DNA of 62,000 nucleotides from Acanthaster planci (Eukaryota > Echinodermata > Asteroidea > Valvatida > Acanthasteridae): positions 1,353,303 to 1,415,302 of the forward strand of contig NW_019091391.1 of assembly GCF_001949145.1 (NCBI RefSeq), read 5' to 3'. Shown piece after piece: positions 45,648 through 58,274 of this stretch (its first letter is position 1; every line of letters begins with the position of its first letter). Under the pieces are notes generated by a model. It was not told the origin of the DNA and did no database searches. It was given only the letters and a program-made list of their open reading frames with translations. A program made the position numbers and the translations under genes.

Positions 45648-48600
45648 ATGAAAAGATTCTGCGTCTTGTTTGCCACGATCGTGATGGTCGTCATGGTAGT
45701 AAGTCAGTGTTAAAATAAAATTTTGTTGGGCTTACCTCAAAGCAGGCTTTAGTTTTATAAAGTTTAAACGCCAAGGCCCTTTGCTGGGCAATTTATCAAG
45801 CCGCAGGATAGGAGGTAGGTTTGTGACCCTATATTCGCCTTGTCCGAGTAACTTGGACATGTTGGACTCTCCGAATTGCCTTTTCGCATTGGACATATCG
45901 TGCAACCATGTCCAGATGTTCAAGTGTAAAGGCGATTCCTAGAGTCCAAGCTACATGTACTTGGACTAGTCCCAACCCATGTCAAGTCTGTTATCACAGT
46001 ACTCGGTAGGCCTAAGTGGCAAAATGAGGGACCTGGTGACTATACGGTCACAGACGTTACTGTCGTTAGTCATAGGCCAAGACACTTGTAGAACATGTTC
46101 AGTGCATTATATGTGTATTTAGTTATTTTTAATATCCTGTTAATTTTTCGCAGCATGATGTAGGGACTGGGGAGGGGGGTCTGTGACCACAGTGATTTTT
46201 TATTTCTTTTGTCGCTTCTATGCCCATCTTGTTTGTGATGTACTATTGGCATAAATAAATAATAATAATAACAAACGTTACAACAATCATGACAGTAGAC
46301 ACAATCTGAATGGTAGGCATGGTAGACATGCATGGTTGAAGTAGGTCAGTGTCCCCTAACCCTAATTACATGTAAGCGTGATAAGTACACCCAGAACTGT
46401 GGGGTCATTGTCCGCTACGCTCCTACTAGTGTAATCATAGAGGAATAGTTGATGTAATGTTTCCTGATGGAGGCTTTGCTGACTATATGATTCAGATTCC
46501 GAATAACATGAATAAGATGCTGCCCTCTTCTGTTATTCTAGGAAGTTGGAGCTAAACGGAAACACTTCCATCCTGATCACAAATATGACCAGGAATCACA
46601 AGGTGAACACACCGTGGTGAGGAGAGGTATGTTGCTACATGTACAAACCTGAGAATCAAGTGTCCTGTGCTTTGGCTCAGCTTGACTACTGTTGCTCGTG
46701 TCCATTTTGTCTCTTCCCCATGAGTAGTCAAGTGGTTGGTGCTTGGTATCAGTGGCAGCCAAAATCTGTCTCGTATTCACTCAGGCTTAATGTCACAATG
46801 GCTGGTCGACCTTTCACATTTTTATTCAGTGTTCGCATGAGCAGCCAATGACACCAATCTGTTTGCAGTTTAAATATGCAATTTCTAGTTGGCTTCTGTG
46901 AATTTTTCCATATCCTGGTAAATATTCGTGTGTGGCCACTTATTAGGTAGACAGCAACCAGTCTAAAGTGACGCAACCGAAGCACTATTCTCATTTCCTC
47001 CTCCTTGCAGAAATAAGATGCACATTTTTTTTCTTGTGTGTACTCTTCGGATTGTTTCAATTCCCTCAGAGAACAAGGAGAAGGCGTGTCCCCCAGTGTC
47101 GCCAGACATGGCAGGCATCTGCTTGGAGGATTGCTCTGGCGACAGTGACTGCAAGGGCACCTTCAAGTGCTGCTCCAATGGCTGCGGCAAACAGTGCATG
47201 AAGCCCGTTGAAGGTACGTCTAACGGCCCTGTGCGCAGCCAGAAGAGGGCGCGATGTCGCACATTCCTGTACGGAATGAGTGATCACTGTGCAGAACTGA
47301 ACAAGAATTTGTCTGATGTCCGTGCGTGATCCAAGACACCTGTTGGTTTGAAAGAAAAACAAGTTTTTGTTTCTCTTGCTTTCAGTCCAACTGTGCAACT
47401 ATTAAAGGAAAAAGGTTACAGGAAAATCACCATTTTAAAATTACACACTTTTGTTTTATATATTAAAAAGAATTACTTCACAAACTGGGTTACATAAACC
47501 AAGTTGATACAATACCAGTGTCTTGCACCCATTGTCTTGGGAGTTCAAATCTACAGGTAGATCATTACATGGAAACCAGATTTTCTCAGTACTTACATCT
47601 AGCTAGATGGACTTACTCAACTTCAGCGACTTAATGCCATTTTTTTTTCCTTTTGGCACTACAGAAGAGCAGTGTCCTATTGCCTGTAACAAGATGTACG
47701 ACCCCGTGTGTGGTACTGACGGAGTGACATACGGCAACGAGTGCTCCTTGAAATATATCAAGTGCACAAGGAACCAAGACTTCATCAAAACGAAGTTTGA
47801 AGGGGAGTGTCCACAGCACCGTCGAGGTAAGGAATTGACCAAAAGCCCCCGTACCCCTTTCTGAAAAGTTGCAAGATTGGCCATGGCCCACTCAAACATC
47901 AATACTAGGAAAAAACGATCTTTCGTATTCACCTGCAGACTGTCATATAGTTAGCATGTGCCTTTTGGAAGAACGTGACTGTTGTCTTTCTTTTGATCTC
48001 TGCTTGTTTGTTCTAAATTTGTCAGTGAGACCTTGTGAAACTGCGCGAGAGAAGTATTTGATGCCCTCAAAGATGCGCATGGTCGGCCAGACCGCTCCAC
48101 AGTGTGACGAAAAGGGCTTCTACAAACCCATGCAGTGTTCCAGTTCTACAGGTATGTATTTGTATTCCATGCTTGATGAGCAATGTGAATACTTTGGTAA
48201 ATGATAGTTGATTTGCCTATTGCGAATAGGTGAAAAAAAATAGGATTCATTTGGCTTTTGCCAGCTGATTGGATCTGTGACATTGTAGCATGGTAAAACA
48301 GACAATCTGAACATCAGGCTTTGTCTCCCTGAAGTGGTGAAAGATGTAGGTTCTTTTTTTCATTGAAAAGTGCAGGAAAAAATGTTTTTGTCAGCTGTAA
48401 GATCATGGAATGTATTGGGTGTTCTGATAAGTTTCTCTTGTATTCTTTGGAGCAGGTGTTGCCTAGTGATTAGGGTTTGTGACTCATGACTGGAGGGTCA
48501 GGGGTTTGAATCCAGCTGCTGGCCGTTATACTGTGTCTTCGGGCAAGCCATTTAACCCCTGCCTGCCTGTCTCCACCCATGAGTATAAAACGGATACATG

Positions 48601-48895
48601 TACCAACATTAGCTAGGGAGCATCCTGTGAAGGTTTGGCATCCCATCCGTTGGGCAAGTTGAAATATCCTTGGTCATTTCAAGCGGAGGAAACCAGAGAT
48701 TAACGCCAGCTTGAATCTGCCAACTTGACGGGCGAAATTTGCTCATGATTGAGTTTACTTATCGCATTTTCTCTGTTCACTGCAGGCTCATGCTGGTGCG
48801 TCACTAGAGACGGCGAGGTGCTGGACACGGAAGGCATCTTGATCAACTCGGACGAGGACTGTCTGGCATTTCTCATGGAACCATACTACCGTTAG
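45648..48895 (+). CDS. Secreted WAP-Kazal-thyroglobulin type-1 protein, six exons, 225 aa
   Basis: Coding exons: 45648-45698, 46542-46626, 47070-47213, 47665-47826, 48026-48151 and 48786-48895 (TAG). Phases agree; total 678 nt. An in-frame ATG at 45630 would add six residues; I prefer 45648 because the signal peptide [17 protein letters not shown] then starts at once. After a charged linker come a WAP four-disulfide core with all eight Cys (46-93), a Kazal domain with all six Cys (94-147; CNKMYDPVC, with Lys at the usual P1 position), and a thyroglobulin type-1 domain with QC, CWCV and six Cys (148-225). WAP and Kazal exons match their domains; Tg1 spans two. These domains typically inhibit serine (WAP, Kazal) and cysteine (Tg1) proteases. 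Extracellular inhibition is therefore inferred, with trypsin-like enzymes as a likely Kazal target. Matrix or growth-factor binding is an alternative role. Confidence 0.9.
48455..48680 (+). mobile_element. tRNA-derived SINE in an intron
   Basis: An A-box-like TTGCCTAGTGA at 48459-48469 and a B-box-like GGTTTGAATCC at 48503-48513 have tRNA spacing. They are followed by a non-tRNA body (GTGTCTTCGGGCAAG, CTCCACCCATGAGTATAAA). It is not a functional tRNA because no acceptor stem or 3' half follows. It lies in the last intron of the inhibitor gene. The 3' end is approximate. Confidence 0.75.
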
Positions 48896-49438
48896 TGTGG
48901 AAAATGTAGTCATTGGGCTCTAGGGATAGGCAAATGAGTGCAATGGCGTGCATAGTCAGGATTGAAAAACGAATAAATTTATTGACCAAGTCTTACAAAA
49001 TAAGTTTCCTTCAAATCTGTTTGGATATAAGAATGGTCAGTGCTTTGCTTTTGGTGATCTTCTCATTTCTTGATCAGTAAAGTTCATACAAAATTATTTT
49101 CCTCTTATGTATACTTTTTTATATCTGTCATTTGTCTTTTTTTTTCATTTTTCAAACTTTTGAGTATCTTTAGTCTGTTGTAAGCCACACCTAGTGTATA
49201 CCTGTTTTGTTGTACATGTGTATTGAAGAGGTTCAGAACCAAGGAACCGAACTGTTACATGTTTTGGGTCTGATACCCCAGTTTGTTCCATGAGATAAAT
49301 TAATGTTGGTTACTTTTACCAGCTTTGCGACCTGACCGCTATGTGTGAATACACCACCGGAGAAATATACATGTAGTTAAGTAAGTGTTTATTCCAGCAT
49401 GCTGACGTCATCTTCAACTTGAAGCTTCGTCAATTTTG

Positions 49439-49444
49439 AATAAA
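49439..49444 (+). terminator. Candidate polyadenylation signal of the inhibitor gene
   Basis: AATAAA lies about 545 nt after the stop codon, followed by a T/G-rich stretch. Another AATAAA at 48972-48977 is nearer and equally possible. Confidence 0.4.
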
Positions 49445-49568
49445 GCTGTTTAAAAATGTTTTCTGTTGTTGAAAGTGGCCAAATTTAATTATAAAACAGT
49501 AATATAATAGCAGACATTGGAATATATGCTCTAAAAACTGAGTTTTTTTTAATGTTTCAACACTGGCA

Positions 49569-49726
49569 ATTCACAATAGTGCGCCTCCAAGAGTTTGCAA
49601 CATGTTGACTAATCACAGTGTGCGAAATCTGTCGACCCTTTCCAAACATGCATTTAGTCAACAGATTTCACGCAGTGTGATCGGTCAACGTGCTGCAAAC
49701 TCCTTTGTGAAACGACCGTATTACGT
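49569..49726. mobile_element. Foldback element, family F1, copy 2
   Basis: Same inverted-repeat arms as the copy at 32544-32702: CCTCCAAGAGTTTGCAACATG on the left and CTGCAAACTCCTTTGTGAAACG on the right. The loop is around CCAAACATGCATTTAG. It lies just downstream of the inhibitor gene. Confidence 0.85.
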
Positions 49727-51537
49727 GAGTGCCTAATTTATCTTGTAGTTATGAACTGTAAGCTTATAGTGATAATATTTGAACATTTGCATAATTCACA
49801 TCCAAGTATTTGCTGGATTTATAAGAATTTGTAATCGGTAATTGTACTTAAGCAAAGGGTGCATTAGATGCACACATGGCCAGCAGTATTATTGTATGCC
49901 TTAGATTTAACAGCATTAGTAGAGTTTTCTCAACTCGTTTGTGATGATTCTGCACTTTTTATACTCTGTAGACAAAAATGATCGTGGAAAACACGCTCAG
50001 ATATTACAAATAACCAACTTAAAATACTGATTGAAGTTTTGATGTGCACAGTCATTCCGATATGAAAGCGTCTCACGTATACATATAAGGTATGGGTTGA
50101 TGAAAACTTCTCTTTGATTTGTACAAAAGACGGCAAATGAATATTAATTATTGAAGTAATTCTGTGTCATGCCATCTCACATTCCTCACAGGTCAGTACT
50201 AAAAAATGGACAATAACCACCTGTTTTGAACCAGTGTGCGATGAGGTAAACACTGACCGTTTTTTGTAATAAAAATCTAAGGAAGTATATGTACATTTCT
50301 TGCATTACGCTTCAAGGTTGTAGTTTGAAGAAACGACCACAGATATTTATCCATCCACCAACTGCAACACAAATTGTGAAAGGTAATTAATTTTCCATGT
50401 CGATGTAATTGGTAGATCAGTTTATTTTGACCTTGATTGGAAACATTTGGTGTACCTTAATTATACTACACTGTATACAAGAAATATGTGAAGTTTCCTC
50501 TAGCAGTTTTGTATACCAATGAAATAAAATCAGTGGAGAGCTTAACAAAATTGGGGCTTTTCATCTCTTTAGTCAGGATTTTCCGGGGGGTGATTTCGGG
50601 GGGGGGGAGCACTCGATCATCAGCAACGAAGTGATAGCCATAAACAGTGGGAGTGTGGGTCTTTTTTTTTTTTTCCTTTTTTTTTCTTCTGGAAAAATAG
50701 TGATTCCCTTTCATCATAGTTTTGATTGAGCTTTTTTCATTTTCACCTGTTTTGGTGGTTCTCTCTTTCAAGCCATTGAGTGACTTTTTTTAAAAATGAA
50801 TTAAACCTCTTTAAATGGCTCCTCATCGCAAGGCCAAAAGGTCTCATGACATTGCCTTATGACTGTACATTTCCCTTGTTTAAAAAAAACACTCCTTTAA
50901 TTTTCGGAATTCTAGTATTCTAATTTCGAGAATGTCTAGTAAACCAAAAATGATTATGCATAGTTCAGGATGGAATTGAATTAGGCCACATATCACCGCT
51001 TAATTTGCTAGTTAAATCAGGTTATTTTCCTGAATTTCCAACCAGGTAAGTTTTTTCACGGAGTGCCTGGGATGGGGTGTGTTAGGTACACAAAACAGTG
51101 CGAGCCTATCCCCATCGTGGAGCTCCATAAACAAAAAATAATCCGCGGCTAGCTGTTTCCTTGCTCTCCATGTATATGCTAGGAGCAATGGCGAACACCT
51201 GCTGTTTGGACAATTTTATTTTTAGCGCATCATAAGTTACCTCTTGACGTCATCCGTTGCGTTGCCCGACGTTTCCCATGATGTCACTTGTCACCTGATA
51301 ATGAATTACTGGATCTAGCTATCGCCTCCAGAGCCGCATACACGCAGCAAAGATGCAACGAAGATACGATTTGGAAACCAGACTAGGCCAATGTACAATT
51401 TTGTGCGCCAAGCTGGCTAAAGGTACGGTACGTTGTACATGTACATACGGTGCGTTATTTCCTCGTTGGGACTTGGACACAAGGAGGAGTTAGTTTTAAA
51501 CTTTTAAGTTGCAGTGCACGGAATCTTGAAAGTGAAA
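49727..51537. other. Intergenic stretch upstream of the WBP1-like gene
   Basis: No coding exon is recognised. It contains a G9 run near 50598 and a poly-T run near 50661. The promoter of the next gene is probably within the last few hundred bases but shows no clear TATA box. Confidence 0.4.
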
Positions 51538-54500
51538 ATGGCACCAGGAATGAAGCTCTTTCTGCTCCCAGTGCTCACGTGGCTTGTTTGTCATTTTCAA
51601 TATGCGGCAGTAAGTAATCTTAATGTCGATTAAAAAGCACCGTTTTACTTTTAGTGTTACTGACAGTGACACTAGTAGTAGTAAAACGTTGTTCTTGTCT
51701 TGACCCAAGATGTCAGCATGGTCAGTAGTCGGTAATGATATTCTTTTTTATAAAATGCCATCATGATACAAGTTACAGCTGTTTTTGACTTGCTCTCACC
51801 ATGCTCTCACTAACGTCTTGGGAATCTCGTAGTATTTAGGGCGTGACTGTTTTGTGTAAAGAAGGAAATAAATAATATCATGAATACATGTATAGGCCCT
51901 AGCCCAGGTTGGATGATGTCTACATTACATTGCAACTAACTTCCAGGGTATGAAAGTCCTGAAACTATGCAAAAATTTTTTCAACACTTTTTTCTTACAT
52001 AATAAATATTTGTTGTCGTGTTTACGGGTGTAATTTAAAAGCATGCCAAATTGAGGTCTTATCGGGCAGTATCTTCGGTATTGTAATTGACATTATTTTT
52101 GGTCTAAATTCTGAAAATGAATAAATGCCCTCTTGACAAAATCCTGGGCTGGGTGCTGAAAAACTGTGGAAACAACAAATGCCAGCTGTGATATATTACC
52201 AGACTTGTTCTCAGCGTACAGTTAACAAAATAGCGTCATCTGATTAAACATACAGATCGGTCATTAATTTCAAGCACTCTTCCCACTTTTTTTATCTTCC
52301 TTTTCATGAGCGTTCAAAATATTCCTCTGGGAAGAAATCTTATTGTTCATCAGGTACCATAGTTTACAGCTGGAGAACTTCGACCTGGAAATTGGAGAGT
52401 AAACTGCAGATTTTGAGACTGATCTTCAAGAATACAAGGCCGTGGAAGCCAGAGTATTCTGCATGCGTGTATGTAATTGCTCTCAAATTTGGCACCAACC
52501 AACGCTATCAGTTCGACAAATTTCTTGATCGTCTTTCTGGTCTCCTTAATTATTTTCCAGGCCGATATTTGTTCAGACGGTAATTACTGTGCGACGGGTT
52601 GCTGTTACGACTATGATATAAGCTACATGCATGTATACTGCTGCTATTCGGTCGTCGTGGAATGGTGTAAGTTACTCTCAGAATGGACGTGAAGGTTTGG
52701 AAGATTGTTTGAAAAGATGGTTTAGCAAAAAGGGGAGAAAGTTAGAAATTTTTTTGTACAAGACTGACTCAAAGCACAGCATGTTTGCTTGATCATGCTG
52801 ATCGACCGATTGTGCCCAGCAGGTTTATCTCAATCCTAAGCACATATGAAATTGAAACAATAAAGTTGATGGTGGTCCCAGACAAACTTGGGCTAGTGAT
52901 GGACACTGATGGTGAACCTTTCACCACAGCGGGAAAGCAGATAAAATAAGTGATTTGAATGAAAAGAGTTGATTGGGTTTGGTGCAGGCTTTCAAATACA
53001 CTCCTCAGAAACTGTTATACATGTAAAATGAAAAAAAAAATCATTTGTGCATATAGCTGGAAGTTGGAGATTATCCAGAATATAAATCTGTTGCAATATG
53101 CCATTGTCGAGACCAGTGAGCATTCTTGTAAATGGCTGAACTGGTCCAACCATGTATGCCATGGCTTTCATATAATTCATTCATATAAATGACAGTTACT
53201 GTCCCAGCCCTGAACAGCTCTCCAAAAGGCAAAAACAAATTTGGACTGGCAGTTGTCATTTGTTCACGAATTGCAAGTCCCTCCCCCCTCCCTGGTCTTA
53301 TGTAAATCTTTAACACAGGTGAACAAATCATTTAGGGCTGTGCCAAATAACTGAACATTCAATCGATTATCAAATATGGGAATATTATTCTCTGAATTTG
53401 AATATTCAAATGCAAAATTCATGAAAAGGAAGGGAAAATTTTCTTATATTTCAGATGAGAAAAATTGCACCATAGAGGCTTGTTTCAAGCAGATTTAAAT
53501 GAAAAGCGACAGAAATCTTACAATGAATCAATGAATCAATGAATGAATCAAAAAGTACCCGTAAATTATTCATGAAACAATTTAAATTAAATTCAAATTT
53601 CAGCAGGGTAAGAAGTATTGTTCATCTCTTAAATCTTTAAAAATCATAGCTGGAGATACTCCTAGACGTGAGAAGCTATTATGCAATTGTGTGCATTATT
53701 GCAACTGATTTTGTACATGGTTTGTTCTCTAACAATCTGCCAGTGGGTGCGACCGAATATTCGGATATTTGATCAAATTGAAGGTCGACTATTTGAATAT
53801 TCGGTCGTACCGACCAGCAGATTCGAATTGACTCAGCCGTAAAATCGTAAAAATTTCCTTCCTAAACACTGGGTGAAGTAGACGTGTGGCCTCAGTATCA
53901 CCAAGGTATGACAGTATCTAAACATTTCCCGGAAGAGGGCTGGCTATTTTTAACCTTGGTTGATAAAGGATGAGCATATACATTGTACAATGTATGTATT
54001 TTAATCCTGGATGAAACCCTTATCTCATACTCTCTGTGATTTGCATCCGAGAGGTCCTGATAAATGTAAATTAAAAATGAAGAATGGAGGATTTTAAAAG
54101 AAAACCAGGAAAGAGGAGAGAGTAGACAGTATTATTATGCAGTTTATTCATTTTTTTGACCGTATGACAGGCATTGAAATATTAATGGTTTACATGTACA
54201 TCTGTATGTGGAATTTAAGTTTTTGAATGGTCACATTTGAGAGCGTCCTGGAAACCGGTTTCCCCTCCCCCCCTGCAGGGTTTTGGTTCATGTGGGGGAT
54301 GCTTCTCTTCATCATCCTGACCACCTGCTGCGCCATCGCGCGCCGTCGCCAGCTCCGTCGTCGCCAAGTCCTTGTGGTCCAGCAAGGGTACACCTCACCC
54401 ACAGCCTACGGCACCCTGGTCAACACGGAGGTGCCCCAGCACCCCTACGTGGCCCCCGGCACCTACAGCCAGTACCCCGGGGGCTACCCGCAGCCACCCC

Positions 54501-57500
54501 CAGGACCGGCCCCAGCAGCAAATCCGGCCCCACCGTACCAGCAGGTTGCCGCCGCGGGGATGCAACCCGCCCTACCCGTGCAGCAAGCTGGGGCGATGCC
54601 CAGCAAGGTGAACCAGGTACATGTACCAGTAAATGATTGCGTCTCTCTCACTGGGGAAGTTAGTTGGACAATCCACACGACAGTTTTTTCATTCGTCGTG
54701 CTGGTCTTTCCATTACTCTCTATCTGGTTCCTTTTTTCACCTGTTCTCATGCTTTACTGTTTCTTGCTCTATTTAATAGTTTTCTACTGCGCTCTCTTAC
54801 TTTTATCCTGATGCATAATTTTTCCAACCGATCTTTCACTTTAATGTTGAAGCATATTACTATTTATATCTTAACGCTATGTAAAGCGTCTGTCATTCTT
54901 TTTACTGGATGGCATATTTTTTGTATTTTTTTATGTATACTGTCTGTTTCCAGACTGAGAGTGGGGTCTGCCTTTAAATCAGATCAAATCGATCACGTCA
55001 GTCACAAACATGTCCTAAGTCATCCCATTCCAAGTCTCGAACTGTTCAAATAATGAAAGGTGTCTAGTGACACCTTCAAAACTTGTGACTTTGTTCATGA
55101 CTTGTTTTTGATGATTTTTGACTTGTGACTGATTACACCACAACTCTTAATGGCTAGGATACGATTCAATATTGCTGTCGTACTCATAATCACAATTGTA
55201 CCAATACTTGTCCTTACAGTACTTTGTATACTACTCATGTTCATGGGAGTGACTCAACTAGTGGGAGTTCATGCATACTCACACAATGACTCATACTCAA
55301 ATACTCATCTATGTGTCTACTCATCGCTTGTGGAAATGTCTTTGACTACTTTTATTCTCTGAATGTATGTTATCTTTTGTACATAACTCTAAGTAAAATG
55401 CTTTATTCAATTAATTGCAAATACTCTACATTCAAATACTGTATATTTTTAACGATGAAGTCCAATATATGCATTGTGTATTCCAGAACATTATTACACG
55501 CAATATGCATGCACTTTTACAGTGGGTAACAAATTGCAATTCTTTTTCTGTAGACATTTTTTTGTTTCAAGTTTTCTCCCAATTTTTTTGGCAAAACAGA
55601 GTCAACAGTTCTTTTATAAAAATGTCCATTTTTTATTTGCATTGACTCAGGACAGTTGTATGTTTTCAGCATGTACAAAATACACATGCAGCTGTGAATA
55701 GAGCATAAAAGTAACAAAAAGCAAACTTTTCCACAAAATGCACACATATGCGCGTTCAGACTTTTGGTAAGTTTAACTTGTCGTTTACATGTACTGTGTA
55801 CTATGGTATTCGGCATTCAGAAGTATTTTCTGCCTGTTATTGTTGAAGATTTCTGGCAGAAATATTTATTCAAATGCATCGAGTGTTTGGTCTGGTAGTG
55901 GCAAGTATTGTAAATCATTCCAAACTGTATTCATGTACTTGGCATCCCCTTTGTGCTTTTAAGTATTGGCACTGCACTTTTTTAATCATTTCAAAAATGG
56001 CTAGTCTCTCCTGGACAACTGAGGGCGCTGTTGCCATGATGTCAGTCAGGAAAGAAACTCTTTAGTTTGCATGTGTTTCTGCGAACATTATAAACTGCTA
56101 AAGTTCTCAGTGAAAATATTTTTGTTTTTAGGTTTGCTTGCTGGTTTATTGCCAAGGGCTAATATGCAGCAGTAAATTCCGTAAGGAAACCAAATTTAGG
56201 ATGGCAAATTGTGAAAAATTTGTGCCAGGTGGAAAATTTCTTCATGGGCTGATATCGCAGGTTTGCTTATGAATAGGCCTCTGGAAGTTTGCATCAGCAT
56301 GAAAATAAAAAGCCATCTAAAATCTTTTAAAATACATGTAACAAACGTGACAAAACAAAGTTTAGAGTTTATTGAAATGGGGGCATTTAAAAAAATTTAG
56401 TAAAATGATAGCATTTATAGGGACCCTTTAAATATTTAATTTCTGTTCACTTATCCATTCAAACTGCCAGTAAGATAAATAAGCTGGCCTGTTTTTCCCC
56501 GAGTTAATCAGCTTTTTTCCTGCTATATATAATGTACCAGTACATGTATGTATGTTGGAATATATTGCTTCCTTTTGCTTTACATTTCCTGTCAACTTTG
56601 CAGGCTTTTCACTTCCTCAAGCTATCGTTTCTTGACGTTTTGTTTTACTTTCATTCAAGAACACATTGTTCAGGAAGCTAGTTAGTTTGACTGATAAAGT
56701 GTTAAGATTTTAGTCTGGCAGCATGTGTGTGAGTTGGCACTCTTTGCTTAATGTGGAAGTTTTTATTGTTAAGCAAATTAGGAGCGAGTTGTGAGGACGT
56801 CTCTGTCCCCACAACAGTTTTAGTCCCCACTTATTCAGTGTAAGGATGATTGTCGTCCACAGAAGTTGTTTGTGCATACCAGACATGAAATGGGACAGAG
56901 GGATACCCCCAAACAAGTCCAATCCCTTTACACACTCTAACCTATTGTAAACATACATGAATTCCCCCTAGATGCCTGAAAAGAATTCTTGAGATACCAG
57001 TATAGCAATGACCAACACAAAGGTGGGGGGGCCTCTGTCCCATAGTTTGCATCAAACGTGTTTGTGCACTAACCTTACTTAGGTATTGTGGGTTTGTGAA
57101 CAAAAGATGGCCACAACTTGCAGGAAGGGAAGACATTCTTTGGACTTACCCACATCCACAGGACATTTCCCACTCTGAAAAAGAGACTAAGACATATTTT
57201 GGGTTTAAGGTTGTTTGTCCTTAACGAAAGAGGAACAGACAAGGAAATATTTTACAGAAATTTAGCTGAAAATTGTGTTTACAGTTTGAGAAAAATTAGT
57301 AGTTTCTCTCAGTTTTCTTAATTGCACAAAAACAAAGGAATGACCACACTAAGTGTGGGAGGTAAATGTGTAAGTTAAGTACATGTATGGGTCATTTGGA
57401 AGGCCTTCCCCCTTGTTACAGGGACAATTTCTGTTGTTTAGGAAGTTGGGACTGATATGTGAAGACAAACTTTTGTCCTCATAATGTTTTTGGTCCCCCA

Positions 57501-58274
57501 AACGCCTTTATTTCAACACACGGGTAGCCCCCATCACCTGGTTCAAATATTTGTGTGAATGTGAATGCCTGGGAAGGACTCCCTTTTACAGCATGGTACA
57601 ATTTAAGGATGGGACGTTTACACATCTAAACGTTTGAATGAAAACAGTTCCAAATCCGTTTACAGATTTTCCCAAACGTTTAAACGGAACCGCCCCTTTT
57701 AGAGGTTGGACGTTTTGATTGACATAATCTTTTATTCACTTTTATTGTGAGCGATGCCTGCATAATGTAATCTAATTTTCAGAATGTCTTACTGTTCGGT
57801 CATATCAAAGGTGATATCACCGGAACTTGGTGACAACCATTTACATTGTACACAATTTGTTGTGTTTAAAGTTTTCAATGACACCGTGGTAAGGATGTTA
57901 TGTTTACATGTTTATGTGTACGTTTAAACTTAGGGGAGAGTTTTCTAAACTTTTTTTCAAATTAAACGTAAATACCCACCCTTTGTACAATTTGATGTCA
58001 GCATGCCACCTGTGCACTTCCATTTTACCCATTCTGGGGAATTTTGTTTTCATTTCGATTGCCTTCCACACAGCCTATGTGAACACCTAGCAGTCCTGTT
58101 GATATGTAACAGTTTCGTTGCAAGGCAATACGCCTTTTTGTTGCTTTCACCATCTGTTCTTTTCTGTGCCTCTTGTGAACACTGTGCTTTTTGTGTTGTC
58201 TTTTCCCTTCGATTGGTCTAAAGGAGCCGTACAACTCAAACGAGAAGCCACCTCCCTACAACCCCAGCTCCTAG
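51538..58274 (+). CDS. WBP1/WBP1L-like single-pass membrane protein, four exons, 188 aa
   Basis: Coding exons: 51538-51609, 52561-52666, 54279-54616 and 58224-58274 (TAG). Phases agree; total 567 nt. Residues 1-24 are a signal peptide (MKLFLLPVLTWLVC core). Residues 25-60 form a small Cys-rich ectodomain with CATGCC and CC pairs. A Trp-rich membrane entry, EWWFWFMWGML, leads into one transmembrane helix ending in CC and a basic stop-transfer stretch (RRRQLRRRQ). The cytoplasmic tail (95-188) is rich in Pro, Gln, Tyr and Ala and ends with EKPPPYNPSS, a PPxY ligand for WW domains. This order, especially the WWFW-TM-CC block, is that of WBP1, WBP1L and related VOPP1/Shisa-like proteins, which recruit NEDD4-family ubiquitin ligases. 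The 3.6-kb last intron isolates the PPPY-coding exon. Which paralogue it matches is unresolved. Confidence 0.82.
53334..53841. mobile_element. Possible hAT-type MITE
   Basis: The left end TAGGGCTGTGCCAA and the reverse complement of the right end, TACGGCTGAGTCAA, are similar. Flanks AAATCATT and AAATCGTA could be a diverged 8-bp target duplication, as hAT elements make. The interior is rich in palindromic GAATATTC/AATCGATT motifs. It lies in a WBP1-like intron. Confidence 0.4.
53521..53550. repeat. (CAATGAAT)n microsatellite
   Basis: Three to four copies of CAATGAAT lie inside the possible hAT-type element. Confidence 0.8.
56230..56426 (-). repeat. Dispersed repeat family R1, copy 2
   Basis: The reverse complement carries the same ordered blocks as 25078-25270. 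It lies in the last intron of the WBP1-like gene. Confidence 0.5.

Noticed and set aside
46963-47398. Minus-strand open frames over the WAP exon
   Set aside because: Shadows of the WAP-coding exon, which has eight correctly spaced cysteines.
48455-48530. Functional tRNA gene
   Set aside because: A- and B-box-like blocks are present, but the sequence continues into a SINE body and lacks a tRNA 3' half and acceptor stem.
50590-50690. G-run and poly-T tract as a functional element
   Set aside because: Simple low-complexity sequence without other support.
54283-54750. Alternative frames over the WBP1-like third exon
   Set aside because: High GC content opens several frames; only one joins in phase to both neighbours and carries the transmembrane helix.
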